Shown: positions 1 through 5,857 of the stretch, in pieces
Layout of the letters: each line of letters starts with the position of its first letter
Position numbering within the stretch: position 1 is the first letter of the stretch
Translations under genes and position numbers: made by a program
Notes under the pieces: model-generated
Told to the model about the DNA's origin: nothing
Database searches by the model: none
What the model saw: the letters and a program-made list of their open reading frames with translations, nothing else
Source: Acidimicrobiia bacterium
GTDB lineage: Bacteria; Actinomycetota; Acidimicrobiia; Spongiisociales; UBA5794
Length of the DNA: 11,961 nt
Direction: 5' to 3'
Assembly (NCBI GenBank): GCA_030618675.1
Contig: JAUXCV010000030.1
Coordinates: 1-11,961, forward strand

Positions 1-855
1 GACTACGAGCCGAAGGTCACGGAGTTGCGCGAACTGGCAGCGTCACGGACGATCGACGATTGGGGACGAACCGTGTACGACGGGTGGCTCTACTCGCTTG
101 AACCCGTCTGGGTATCGAAGCATCCCGAGGCGTTCCCTCCGTTCATGAGCACCGATGCCTGGGAAGCGAAGTCTCACAACACCGGCTTCGCGTCGTACGC
201 CGAGTTGAAGCACGACACGATCCTTTACGCGAAGCAGGCCATCGCCGAAGGCGAAGCGCCCGAACCACCGCCACCCCCACGCCACTGGGTCGAACCCGAT
301 CCCGTTGCCTTCGGCCGGCTCTCTGCGCTCGCAACGATGATGCGCGACGGGCTGATCGGAGCACATCTCATGCTGGAGGGTGACTACGACACGGAGGCCG
401 GTGACCCGTTCTCCGATGAAGAGGCCACCCGCTGGGCGAGTGATCAACTCGTCGCGATCCTCAACCATCTCGCTCGTCTCGCCCAGGACGAACTCGACGC
501 CAAACCGATCTCCGAGGAGGACAACGAGTGGCTCGCCCACATCGGGAGCACCTTCGCTTGGCTCGTTGAGGTCATCAACCAGGGTGAGAAGGAGCCGACA
601 CCGATCATCGCCGACATCTTCCTCGACCCCTTCGCCGACGAGGTCCTCGAGATCGGGACCGGACCGCTGGACACGATCCACGTCTTGGTTCCGGATGACG
701 AAGGGCGATTCCAGGTGGCCACGGGGGCGGTCTACTCGTACTACGAGTTCTGGGGACCAAGATCCGAGCGGTTGAGCGATGAAGAGTGGTGGGATCGGAT
801 CACCGCCGGTGACCTGCCGGAGCGGCCGTCGTGGTGGACCGACGAACTCGACTGA
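1..855 (+). CDS. DUF3160 domain protein, C-terminal part (5' end outside the window)
   Basis: The frame is open from the first base, so the gene starts upstream; the in-frame TTG at 25 is not a convincing start. The visible 284 residues end in TGA at 853-855. The call rests on the stretch around residues 62-80, NTGFASYAELKHDTILYAKQ, which is the hallmark of the DUF3160 family, with an earlier WxYSLEPVW segment. Members are usually large secreted or lipid-anchored proteins of unknown function, so most of this one is missing. A proline run lies near residue 88 and the tail is acidic and Trp-rich (residues WWDR and SWWTDELD). The stop lies 25 bp inside the next gene, so the two are probably translated together. 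The family assignment is fairly sure; the function is unknown. Confidence 0.82.
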   Translation, partial: DYEPKVTELRELAASRTIDDWGRTVYDGWLYSLEPVWVSKHPEAFPPFMSTDAWEAKSHNTGFASYAELKHDTILYAKQAIAEGEAPEPPPPPRHWVEPDPVAFGRLSALATMMRDGLIGAHLMLEGDYDTEAGDPFSDEEATRWASDQLVAILNHLARLAQDELDAKPISEEDNEWLAHIGSTFAWLVEVINQGEKEPTPIIADIFLDPFADEVLEIGTGPLDTIHVLVPDDEGRFQVATGAVYSYYEFWGPRSERLSDEEWWDRITAGDLPERPSWWTDELD

Positions 856-2309
856 TCTCCGGGATCGCTCTGATCCTCGCATGCGGATCGTGCGCCGCCG
901 ATACGGCGGTCGATGCCGCACCGCCGTCCGACGCCGTGGCGCTGCTCTTCGCCGGTGACGCCATGCTCGGTCGTAGCGTCGCCCCGATCGCCGCGGCCGA
1001 CCCGGACGGTCTCTTCGCCGACATTCGCCGTGAGATCCGGCGAGCCGATCTCGCCGCGGTCAACGTTGAATCGCCGCTGACGGAGCGCCTGCACGAGTCC
1101 CCGAACCTGTACGCTCTCGAAGCCGACCCCGCCACGGCACGGCTGCTCGCCGGCGCCGGCTTCGATATCGCCGGACTCGCCAACAACCACGCCGGCGACG
1201 CGGGCCCGGCATCCGTGCTCGACAGCATCGATGCGGTGCACGCTGCCGGGATGCAGGCCGTCGGGGGCGGCGCCGATCTCGAGTCTGCGTGGGAACCAAT
1301 CGTCATCGACGTGAACGGTGTGCGTGTGGCCTTCCTCTCCATAGACGGATCAGGACAGGGCCTCGCGGCGACCGAGCACACGCCCGGGATCGCGTCATGG
1401 GATCCCGATCTCGCTCGTGACGCCATTCGCGAAGTCCGGAAACGCGCCGACGTCATCACCGTCGGGTTGCACGGCGGCATCGAGTACTGGGGGGGCGCTG
1501 ATCCCCTCCTGAGCCCTATCGCTGACGAACTTGCCACATGGGGTGTCGACATCGTGTGGGGACACGGGCCGCACGTGGAACAACCGATCGTGGTCACTGA
1601 TCCCGATGGCGATGGGCGACCAACCGTGGTCGCGACGTCTCTCGGCAATTTCCTCTTCGACCAGAGGAGCGACGAGACGAGCAACGGACTCCTCCTCGAA
1701 GTCCTGGTGGACGGTGAAGGAATCATCGCACATCGGGTCGGGGACAAACACCACGACGATCTTCGCGTCCACTTCTCGGGGTGGCGAATCCCCGATGGCG
1801 ACTCGGCGCTCGTCGACGGCCGATTGTGGCGTCTCGACCGCACGGTCACACCGGTGGAGACCTCGGTCGGTCTGGGGCCGTTCTCGGAGGGCACTGTTGT
1901 CCACGCCGCACGCGGCGATCTCGACGGCGACGGAACCACCGAGTATCTCGTGTCGTATCGGCATCCGGTCCGCTCCAAACCGGACGACCCGCTGCCACAG
2001 CCTCCGGTGGACCCCGCGGGCATGAGCGCACACCTCGGCGTCCTCGACGCAGCCAAGACTCCGATCTGGCTGTCGCGACGTCCCCCGCACCCCGTCGAAG
2101 CGGTTGCCGCATGCGATGGAACAGCAGCTTTCGCGTACACGACGCTCGACAGTGACACCGTGGTCGCCACCGGAGTCGGTTCATGGGGAGGATTCGGATT
2201 CGTCCTAGCGGAGGAACTACCCGGCGTCGGCACCGTGGGATGTGCCGACGTCGACGGGGACGGTCAACTCGACGCCGTCGTGATCGGTCGAGCGATGCCG
2301 ACGCCCTGA
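831..2309 (+). CDS. CapA-family (PGA_cap) lipoprotein with C-terminal DxDGDG repeats
   Basis: This 492-aa protein has a basic N-terminus and a short hydrophobic stretch ending in LILAC (Cys18), a plausible lipobox, so it is probably anchored on the outer face of the membrane. The CapA / PGA_cap metallophosphoesterase-like fold is shown by GDAMLGR (42-48), NVESPL (78-83), LANNHAGD (117-124), HGGIEY (214-219), GHGPHV (244-249) and SLGNFLFDQ (270-278). CapA relatives take part in poly-gamma-glutamate capsule assembly, but many homologues outside capsule loci have no proven role, and no capB/capC genes are seen here. After residue 300 the protein is atypical: GDLDGDG (362-368) and ADVDGDG (472-478) look like Ca-binding FG-GAP/VCBS-type repeats. 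The GTG start at 831 has GGAG 8 nt upstream (819-822) and overlaps the DUF3160 gene, which suggests translational coupling; GTG at 834 is an alternative. Confidence 0.88.
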   Translation: MVDRRTRLISGIALILACGSCAADTAVDAAPPSDAVALLFAGDAMLGRSVAPIAAADPDGLFADIRREIRRADLAAVNVESPLTERLHESPNLYALEADPATARLLAGAGFDIAGLANNHAGDAGPASVLDSIDAVHAAGMQAVGGGADLESAWEPIVIDVNGVRVAFLSIDGSGQGLAATEHTPGIASWDPDLARDAIREVRKRADVITVGLHGGIEYWGGADPLLSPIADELATWGVDIVWGHGPHVEQPIVVTDPDGDGRPTVVATSLGNFLFDQRSDETSNGLLLEVLVDGEGIIAHRVGDKHHDDLRVHFSGWRIPDGDSALVDGRLWRLDRTVTPVETSVGLGPFSEGTVVHAARGDLDGDGTTEYLVSYRHPVRSKPDDPLPQPPVDPAGMSAHLGVLDAAKTPIWLSRRPPHPVEAVAACDGTAAFAYTTLDSDTVVATGVGSWGGFGFVLAEELPGVGTVGCADVDGDGQLDAVVIGRAMPTP

Positions 2310-2323
2310 CCACGGGGCGACCA

Positions 2324-2329
2324 TATGAT
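2324..2329 (+). promoter_or_regulatory. Possible -10 box (TATGAT) for the DUF1684 gene
   Basis: TATGAT lies in the 58-bp gap between the CapA and DUF1684 genes. It would start a transcript near 2336, about 32 nt before the ATG. No convincing -35 hexamer is seen, so read-through from the CapA gene is equally possible. Confidence 0.3.
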
Positions 2330-2367
2330 CGCGGGAATCAATCGACGGGACCGGGGTTCCCGAACAC

Positions 2368-2880
2368 ATGGACTTCCAAGAACTGCTCGAACAACGCGCC
2401 GACAAGAACGACTTCTTCCGCCAGAGTCCGCAATCGCCTATCCCTGCGGATGAGCGAGCCGCCTTTGAAGGACTCAGCTACTACGACCCGACCCCGGATC
2501 TCGTCTTCACCGTCCCCGTCGACGTCGTGGACCCGGAGCCGGTCCAGATCGGCACGACGAGCGGCGAGGAACGCACCTACCACAAGGTCGCCACGGCAAC
2601 CATCATCGTCGAAGGCAACGATGTGGCCATCGGCCTGTACTCGACCGGCCACCCGGGTCTCTTCCTCCCCTTCCGCGATGCCACATCGGGACACGAGACA
2701 TACGGCGCGGGACGCTACCTCGACGTCGAGCCGAACGGCGACGGCACCGTCACACTCGATTTCAACTACTCCTACGCACCGTTCTGCGCATACAGCGACG
2801 CATACTCGTGCGCTCTCCCCCCATACGACAACTGGCTCCAGGTTCCCATTCGAGCAGGTGAACGCAACCCACCCGACTGA
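2368..2880 (+). CDS. DUF1684 domain protein
   Basis: This 170-aa cytoplasmic-looking protein has no signal peptide or membrane segment. It shows the conserved DUF1684 blocks: an N-terminal RADKNDFF (10-17), FRDATSGHETYGAGRYLD (102-119), then DFNYSYAPFCAYSD (131-144) and a C-terminal IRAGE (161-165). The invariant ETYGxGRYL and the Cys-containing NPPCAY-like block are intact (here APFCAY). It is the short form, lacking the N-terminal extension of some relatives. The biochemical function of the family is unknown. The ATG has no clear Shine-Dalgarno sequence. The amidohydrolase gene starts within 20 bp of its stop. The family assignment is secure. Confidence 0.88.
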   Translation: MDFQELLEQRADKNDFFRQSPQSPIPADERAAFEGLSYYDPTPDLVFTVPVDVVDPEPVQIGTTSGEERTYHKVATATIIVEGNDVAIGLYSTGHPGLFLPFRDATSGHETYGAGRYLDVEPNGDGTVTLDFNYSYAPFCAYSDAYSCALPPYDNWLQVPIRAGERNPPD

Positions 2881-2885
2881 GTCGA

Positions 2886-2891
2886 TACCCT
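2886..2891 (+). promoter_or_regulatory. TANNNT -10 box (TACCCT) placed for a leaderless start at 2899
   Basis: TACCCT ends 7 nt before the ATG at 2899, the spacing expected if transcription begins at the start codon itself. It lies just after the DUF1684 stop. No good -35 hexamer is visible, which is common for such promoters. Confidence 0.45.
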
Positions 2892-2898
2892 CATGGTG

Positions 2899-3987
2899 AT
2901 GCGCACGCTGATCACCATCAGAGAACCGGGCAGCGAACCGGTACCGATCGTCGTCGACGGCGATAGGTTCTCCGATCCGGACGACGGACCGATCGATCGT
3001 GAGATCAAGACCGGACACCTCTTCGCCCTTCCCGGTCTCGCAGATTGCCACGCCCACCTGGGTCTCAATCACGTCGGTGCGATGACGACGATCACCGAGG
3101 ACGAGATCCGGGCCAACAGCGTCACCAACGCATGGATGCAGATCGAGGGCGGCGTCCTCCTCATCGCCGACAAAGGATCGTCCAGCGACGTCTCTCTCGA
3201 GATCCTCGATGCGCCCCCAACCGAGCGACCCATCGCGACGATGGCCGGGCGGATCATCGCGCCACGCGACGGCTACTACCCCGACTACGGGCACGAGGTC
3301 GACGAAGAAGGACTCGTGGAGGCGGTTCGTCGGGCCTCCGGGGGACGGGCCGAATGGGTGAAGATCATCGGCGACTGGCCGAGGAAGGGCCGTGGGACGG
3401 TCGCCAACTACGGCGGGGCGGCGCTCACAAAGGCGGTCGAAGTGGCGCACGCCGCGGGCCGACGGGTCGCCGTTCACACCATGGCCCCCGAAGGGATCGG
3501 GCCGGCCGTCGTCGCCGGTGTCGACTCGATCGAACACGGCCTCTTCCTCTCCGCCGACGACCTGCCGGGACTCGCGGAGCGCGGCGGGGCCTGGGTGCCT
3601 ACGATCCTCGGGGCCGAAGCGATCATCGAGATGCTCGGCGCGGACAGCACCGGGGGCCGACTCCTCACCGACGGCGTTGGCAACGTACGCGATCTCCTCC
3701 CCGAAGCCGAACGCCTCGGCGTGACGATCCTCACCGGCACCGACCTCGCCATCCCCCACGGCAAGGTCGCCCACGAGGCGATTCGCCTCCACGAACTGGG
3801 CCTGTCACCGAAGGCCGCGCTTCGTGCTGTCAGCACGGCCGCCTTCGACTATCTCGGCGTCGAGCATGGCTTCTCCCCCGGCATGTCTGCCGACGTGGTG
3901 TTCTTCGCCGACGATCCGAACGACCACCTCGAGACGCTCCTCGAACCCCGAGTGGTCATCCGCTCCGGCCATTGGGTTCTTGCGTAG
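2899..3987 (+). CDS. Metal-dependent amidohydrolase (imidazolonepropionase-like)
   Basis: This 362-aa hydrolase belongs to the amidohydrolase superfamily, with an N-terminal beta-sandwich and a TIM-barrel metal site. Visible ligands are the LPGLADCHAHL motif with HxH (His51, His53), Lys155 in WVKII (the possible carboxylated lysine), His193 in AVHT, His213 in IEHG, and the catalytic Asp282 in GTD. The C-terminal GMSADVVFF is the usual strand returning to the sandwich. These residues place it among imidazolonepropionase / prolidase-like amidohydrolases that cleave cyclic amides or peptides; the substrate cannot be read from sequence and no hut genes are near. The start is chosen at ATG 2899 because TACCCT lies 7 nt before it; an in-frame ATG at 2893 would add two residues. 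The gene's last bases form one arm of a large inverted repeat. Confidence 0.86.
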   Translation: MRTLITIREPGSEPVPIVVDGDRFSDPDDGPIDREIKTGHLFALPGLADCHAHLGLNHVGAMTTITEDEIRANSVTNAWMQIEGGVLLIADKGSSSDVSLEILDAPPTERPIATMAGRIIAPRDGYYPDYGHEVDEEGLVEAVRRASGGRAEWVKIIGDWPRKGRGTVANYGGAALTKAVEVAHAAGRRVAVHTMAPEGIGPAVVAGVDSIEHGLFLSADDLPGLAERGGAWVPTILGAEAIIEMLGADSTGGRLLTDGVGNVRDLLPEAERLGVTILTGTDLAIPHGKVAHEAIRLHELGLSPKAALRAVSTAAFDYLGVEHGFSPGMSADVVFFADDPNDHLETLLEPRVVIRSGHWVLA

Positions 3988-4026
3988 ATACCGGAGGCGG
4001 GGCCCCTCCCATAGTTACGCAAGAAC
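3976..4026. terminator. Nested inverted repeat at the convergent junction, probable bidirectional terminator
   Basis: GTTCTTGCGTA (3976-3986) is exactly complementary to TACGCAAGAAC (4016-4026), an 11-bp perfect stem. Inside it GGAGG (3993-3997) pairs with CCTCC (4005-4009). The left arm includes the last codons and most of the stop codon of the amidohydrolase gene. The right arm ends 9 bp before the stop of the convergent thioesterase gene. No T-tract follows on either strand, so intrinsic termination would be non-canonical. Confidence 0.6.
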
Positions 4027-4034
4027 GGGATAGG

Positions 4035-4493
4035 TCAGCCGACGATGTAGGTACCGGTTCCGGCTGCGATGAGCGTGCCCTGGTCGTTGTGGAATTCCAT
4101 CCGGGTGACGGCGACCCGGGAACCGGTGCGCAGCACCACCGCCGAGGCATCGAACCACTCACCGACACCGGGGCGGAGGTAGTCGACCCGCATGTCGATC
4201 GTTCCGATCTTCGAGAAGATCCGCGCCGCGTCCTCCTGCGTCTCCGGAAGGTCTCGACCGACGACGCCCATCATCGCCGCGACCCCGCCGACCACGTCGA
4301 GCGTCGACGAGATCACGCCTCCGTGAAGGTAGCCGCGGGCGAAGTTGCCGATGAGATCGTCGCGTCGATCGACACGGATACGAACGGTCCCATCGTCACT
4401 GATCCGGCACTCGCGAAGACCGAGGATCCGGTTGAACGGGATGAGGTTCTCAGCCACCTCGACGAGGGCGGCAAGGGTGTCGAAGTCGGTCAT
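4035..4493 (-). CDS. YigI-type hotdog acyl-CoA thioesterase
   Basis: This 152-aa single hotdog-fold protein of the PaaI/YigI group probably hydrolyses acyl-CoA to free fatty acid and CoA in the cytoplasm. Landmarks are IPFNRILGL (18-26), GNFARGYLHGGVISS (49-63) with the active-site HGG turn and Asp66 in TLDVVGG, and GTIDMRVDYLRPG (97-109). The same blocks occur in E. coli YigI, an acyl-CoA thioesterase, and the length is close. The neighbouring fadI-fadJ operon fits a role in acyl-CoA turnover. The ATG at 4493 lies 6 nt after TACACT, so the transcript is probably leaderless. The gene is divergent from the sigma-factor gene and convergent with the amidohydrolase gene. The fold is sure; the exact substrate is inferred. 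Confidence 0.86.
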   Translation of the reverse strand: MTDFDTLAALVEVAENLIPFNRILGLRECRISDDGTVRIRVDRRDDLIGNFARGYLHGGVISSTLDVVGGVAAMMGVVGRDLPETQEDAARIFSKIGTIDMRVDYLRPGVGEWFDASAVVLRTGSRVAVTRMEFHNDQGTLIAAGTGTYIVG

Positions 4494-4499
4494 GGAACA

Positions 4500-4505
4500 A
4501 GTGTA
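4500..4505 (-). promoter_or_regulatory. TANNNT -10 box (TACACT) for leaderless thioesterase transcript
   Basis: On the minus strand TACACT is followed by six bases (TGTTCC) and then the ATG at 4493. This puts the expected transcription start on the A of the start codon. The -35 region is weak. Confidence 0.5.
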
Positions 4506-4540
4506 CGGGCGACCGTCGGAGCCGGATTCGCGATCTGGAC

Positions 4541-4569
4541 TTGAAGTCTGATGGAAGTTGTGTCATATT
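4541..4569 (+). promoter_or_regulatory. SigA-type promoter of the sigma-factor gene
   Basis: TTGAAG (4541-4546) matches TTGACA at four positions. It is followed after 17 nt by CATATT (4564-4569), which matches TATAAT at four positions. Transcription would begin near 4576, leaving a leader of about 190 nt before the ATG at 4764. It is the best hexamer pair in this divergent region. Confidence 0.5.
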
Positions 4570-4581
4570 GTGTCCTCGAAC

Positions 4582-4690
4582 GAGCCGATCGGTGCTCGGG
4601 AACCCCTCCGTTGTTGAGAGCGTTGTTCCCTCACGAAGCCCGACGGTCGGGAACCAAACGCTGTGGTCGAAGCGTCTAACGAAGGACGCT
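4582..4690 (+). promoter_or_regulatory. Structured 5' leader of the sigma-factor gene with mutually exclusive stems
   Basis: TCGGGAACC occurs twice (4596-4604 and 4647-4655), and the segment GTTCCC (4625-4630) can pair with either copy. Fold 1 pairs 4598-4603 with 4625-4630 and leaves CCCGA/TCGGG (4639-4643 / 4647-4651) free to form a hairpin. Fold 2 pairs AGCGTTGTTCCC (4619-4630) with 4649-4662, 12 bp with a 2-nt bulge, and destroys both. A third hairpin, AGCGTC/GACGCT (4671-4676 / 4685-4690), follows and can also compete through its AGCGT. GAGC/GCTC (4582-4585 / 4594-4597) is a weaker stem. The arrangement resembles an attenuator or a ligand- or temperature-responsive leader. It matches no riboswitch class recognisable by eye. 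Confidence 0.4.
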
Positions 4691-4697
4691 GGAGCCG

Positions 4698-4730
4698 ATG
4701 GGGCCGAATCTCTATGACCCGCAGCGCTGA
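4698..4730 (+). other. Possible upstream open reading frame 1 (10 codons) in the sigma leader
   Basis: ATG at 4698 encodes MGPNLYDPQR and stops at TGA 4728-4730. AAGGA at 4683-4687 lies 10 nt upstream, and GGAG at 4691-4694 lies 3 nt upstream. It is too short to judge by codon use. Confidence 0.2.
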
Positions 4731-4749
4731 TACGCGAACCAACAAGTGA
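4714..4749 (+). other. Possible upstream open reading frame 2 (11 codons) ending on the sigma ribosome site
   Basis: ATG at 4714 encodes MTRSADTRTNK and stops at TGA 4747-4749. The stop falls inside the hairpin that carries the sigma-factor Shine-Dalgarno sequence, a layout suited to translational coupling. Its own ribosome site is weak, so translation is uncertain. Confidence 0.2.
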
Positions 4750-4759
4750 AGGATTTCAC
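4746..4759 (+). promoter_or_regulatory. Hairpin holding the Shine-Dalgarno sequence of the sigma gene
   Basis: GTGAA (4746-4750) pairs perfectly with TTCAC (4755-4759) around the loop GGAT. The loop and adjoining stem bases form GAAGGA, 10 nt before ATG 4764. This site decides the start: GTG at 4746 is in frame but has no SD upstream, and it lies inside this hairpin. Confidence 0.45.
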
Positions 4760-4763
4760 AAGC

Positions 4764-5708
4764 ATGAAAACGGCAGAAAAGATGCGAATGGCCGGTCAAC
4801 CGCTCGAGATGGGCGATGGCTTGACCCGCTACCTCCAGGAGATCTCATACCACGACTTGCTCACAGCAGATGAGGAAGTCGAACTCGCCCAGGCGATCGA
4901 AGCCGGACGAACGGCAGAAGAACAGCTCTCAGCCGTCTCGGTGCGCGGCGCCGAGAAAGTCCGCCTCCAGCGGGCCGTGCGCAAGGGTCGCCAGGCTCGC
5001 GAGCGTTTCGCCCAGGCGAACCTTCGTCTCGTCGTCAGCCAGGCGAAGCGGTACCGCAGCCAGTACGGCATCGAGTTCATCGACCTCATCCAGGAGGGCA
5101 ACCTCGGGCTCATTCGTGCCGTTGAGAAGTTCGACTGGCGCAGGGGCTTCAAGTTCTCGACCTACGCGACCTGGTGGATCCGTCAGTCCATGCAGCGTGC
5201 GGTAGCCGAGAAGTCCCGCACCGTGCGTCTCCCGAACTCGCTCCACGACACGCTCGTCACGCTCAACAGCACCCGCAACCGTCTGCTCTCCGAGCTCGGC
5301 CGGGAGCCGACACCTGAGGAGCTTTCCGAAGAGTCCGGTCTCTCGTTCGACGCCGTCGTCGAAGCGCAACTCGTCAACGACTCCGTGTCGCTCGAGGCGC
5401 CCGTCGGTGAGGATGGTGCCGTTCTCGGTGACTTCGTCGCACATCACGACGAAGAGGACCCGGTCCGCGAGACAGAGAAGGCCAGCGCCATCGAGTCACT
5501 CCGGGAAGCCATCAATCGCCTCCCCAAACGTGAGGCCTACATCCTGTCGATGCGTGTCGGATTCGAAGACGGTCTCCCTCGCACTCATGAGGAGATCGGC
5601 GGGAATCTCGGTCTCGGGCCAACCAGGGTTCGGTCGATCGAGAAGCTCGCCCTGTCGAAGCTCCGCCATCCGGCGTTCGGCCTTCGAGAGGATGCGATGG
5701 ACTTCTAG
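4764..5708 (+). CDS. RNA polymerase sigma-70 family factor (RpoD-like, group 2 type) with altered -35 reading helix
   Basis: This 314-aa sigma factor has region 1.2 (DGLTRYLQEIS, 18-28), region 2 (ANLRLVVSQAKRY 85-97, DLIQEGNLGLIRAVEKFDW 107-125, FSTYATWWIRQ 131-141), region 3 (155-240) and region 4 (244-303, ending LSKLRHP). Region 2 core-binding and melting residues are near-invariant, so it should bind core polymerase and open a -10 element. Promoter-reading positions differ from E. coli RpoD: T440 is Gln144, H455 is Ser159, E458 is Asp162, and in helix 4.2 R584, E585 and Q589 are Pro286, Thr287 and Ser291, while R588 is kept (Arg290). It lacks the long region 1.1 of a housekeeping factor. 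The start is ATG 4764 (SD GAAGGA); GTG 4746 would add six residues. It is followed by a stem-loop terminator and is transcribed alone. Confidence 0.9.
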   Translation: MKTAEKMRMAGQPLEMGDGLTRYLQEISYHDLLTADEEVELAQAIEAGRTAEEQLSAVSVRGAEKVRLQRAVRKGRQARERFAQANLRLVVSQAKRYRSQYGIEFIDLIQEGNLGLIRAVEKFDWRRGFKFSTYATWWIRQSMQRAVAEKSRTVRLPNSLHDTLVTLNSTRNRLLSELGREPTPEELSEESGLSFDAVVEAQLVNDSVSLEAPVGEDGAVLGDFVAHHDEEDPVRETEKASAIESLREAINRLPKREAYILSMRVGFEDGLPRTHEEIGGNLGLGPTRVRSIEKLALSKLRHPAFGLREDAMDF

Positions 5709-5709
5709 G

Positions 5710-5724
5710 GCCGGCTTCGCCGGC
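5710..5724. repeat. Perfect GCCGGC hairpin after the sigma gene
   Basis: GCCGGC (5710-5715), loop TTC, GCCGGC (5719-5724) begins one base after the stop codon. Read on the minus strand the loop is GAA, as in the larger hairpin at 9591-9617. It may support termination or be a small REP-like palindrome; a heptamer array directly abuts it. Confidence 0.5.
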
Positions 5725-5745
5725 GTAGTCGGTAGTCAGTAGTCA
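5725..5745. repeat. Heptanucleotide array, three units of GTAGTC(A/G)
   Basis: GTAGTCG, GTAGTCA and GTAGTCA lie head to tail between the hairpin and the terminator. On the minus strand, shifted in register, the unit reads CTACTGA, which links it to the arrays at 9656 and 9846. Confidence 0.65.
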
Positions 5746-5749
5746 GATG

Positions 5750-5777
5750 AAGGCCGTCCCGAAATCGGGGCGGTCTT
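5750..5777 (+). terminator. Stem-loop terminator of the sigma-factor gene
   Basis: AAGGCCGTCCCG (5750-5761) pairs with CGGGGCGGTCTT (5766-5777) around the loop AAAT, giving 12 bp with two G-U wobbles. The T content is low after the stem (CTTCGTCGCGTT spans its end and the following bases), but stem strength and position between the sigma gene and the fad promoter fit an intrinsic terminator. Confidence 0.65.
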
Positions 5778-5800
5778 CGTCGCGTTCTGCCGGGCACGGG

Positions 5801-5828
5801 TTGCTTGCCTCGGTCCGTGCGCGAGAAT
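5801..5828 (+). promoter_or_regulatory. Possible promoter of the fadI-fadJ operon
   Basis: TTGCTT (5801-5806), a 16-nt spacer and GAGAAT (5823-5828) form a weak SigA-like pair ending about 30 nt before the fadI ATG. The location after the terminator is right, but the match is only moderate. No obvious FadR-like palindrome was seen. Confidence 0.35.
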
Positions 5829-5857
5829 ATGGGAAGCACCTACACGAAGGAGTTCCC

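Noticed and set aside
43..2233. Long minus-strand frames opposite the DUF3160 and CapA genes
   Set aside because: Antisense frames are often open in GC-rich genes; the plus strand carries clear family motifs and the minus-strand translations carry none.
3045..4544. 499-codon plus-strand frame across the amidohydrolase and thioesterase genes
   Set aside because: It is Arg/Pro-rich with no motifs and overlaps two genes with intact catalytic residues in other frames.
4746..4763. GTG at 4746 as the sigma-factor start
   Set aside because: It has no Shine-Dalgarno sequence upstream and forms the left arm of the hairpin that presents the SD for ATG 4764.
5747..5857. 5' extension of fadI
   Set aside because: It would overlap the terminator and a likely promoter, and ATG 5858 has the strongest ribosome site in the window and gives the FadI family length.
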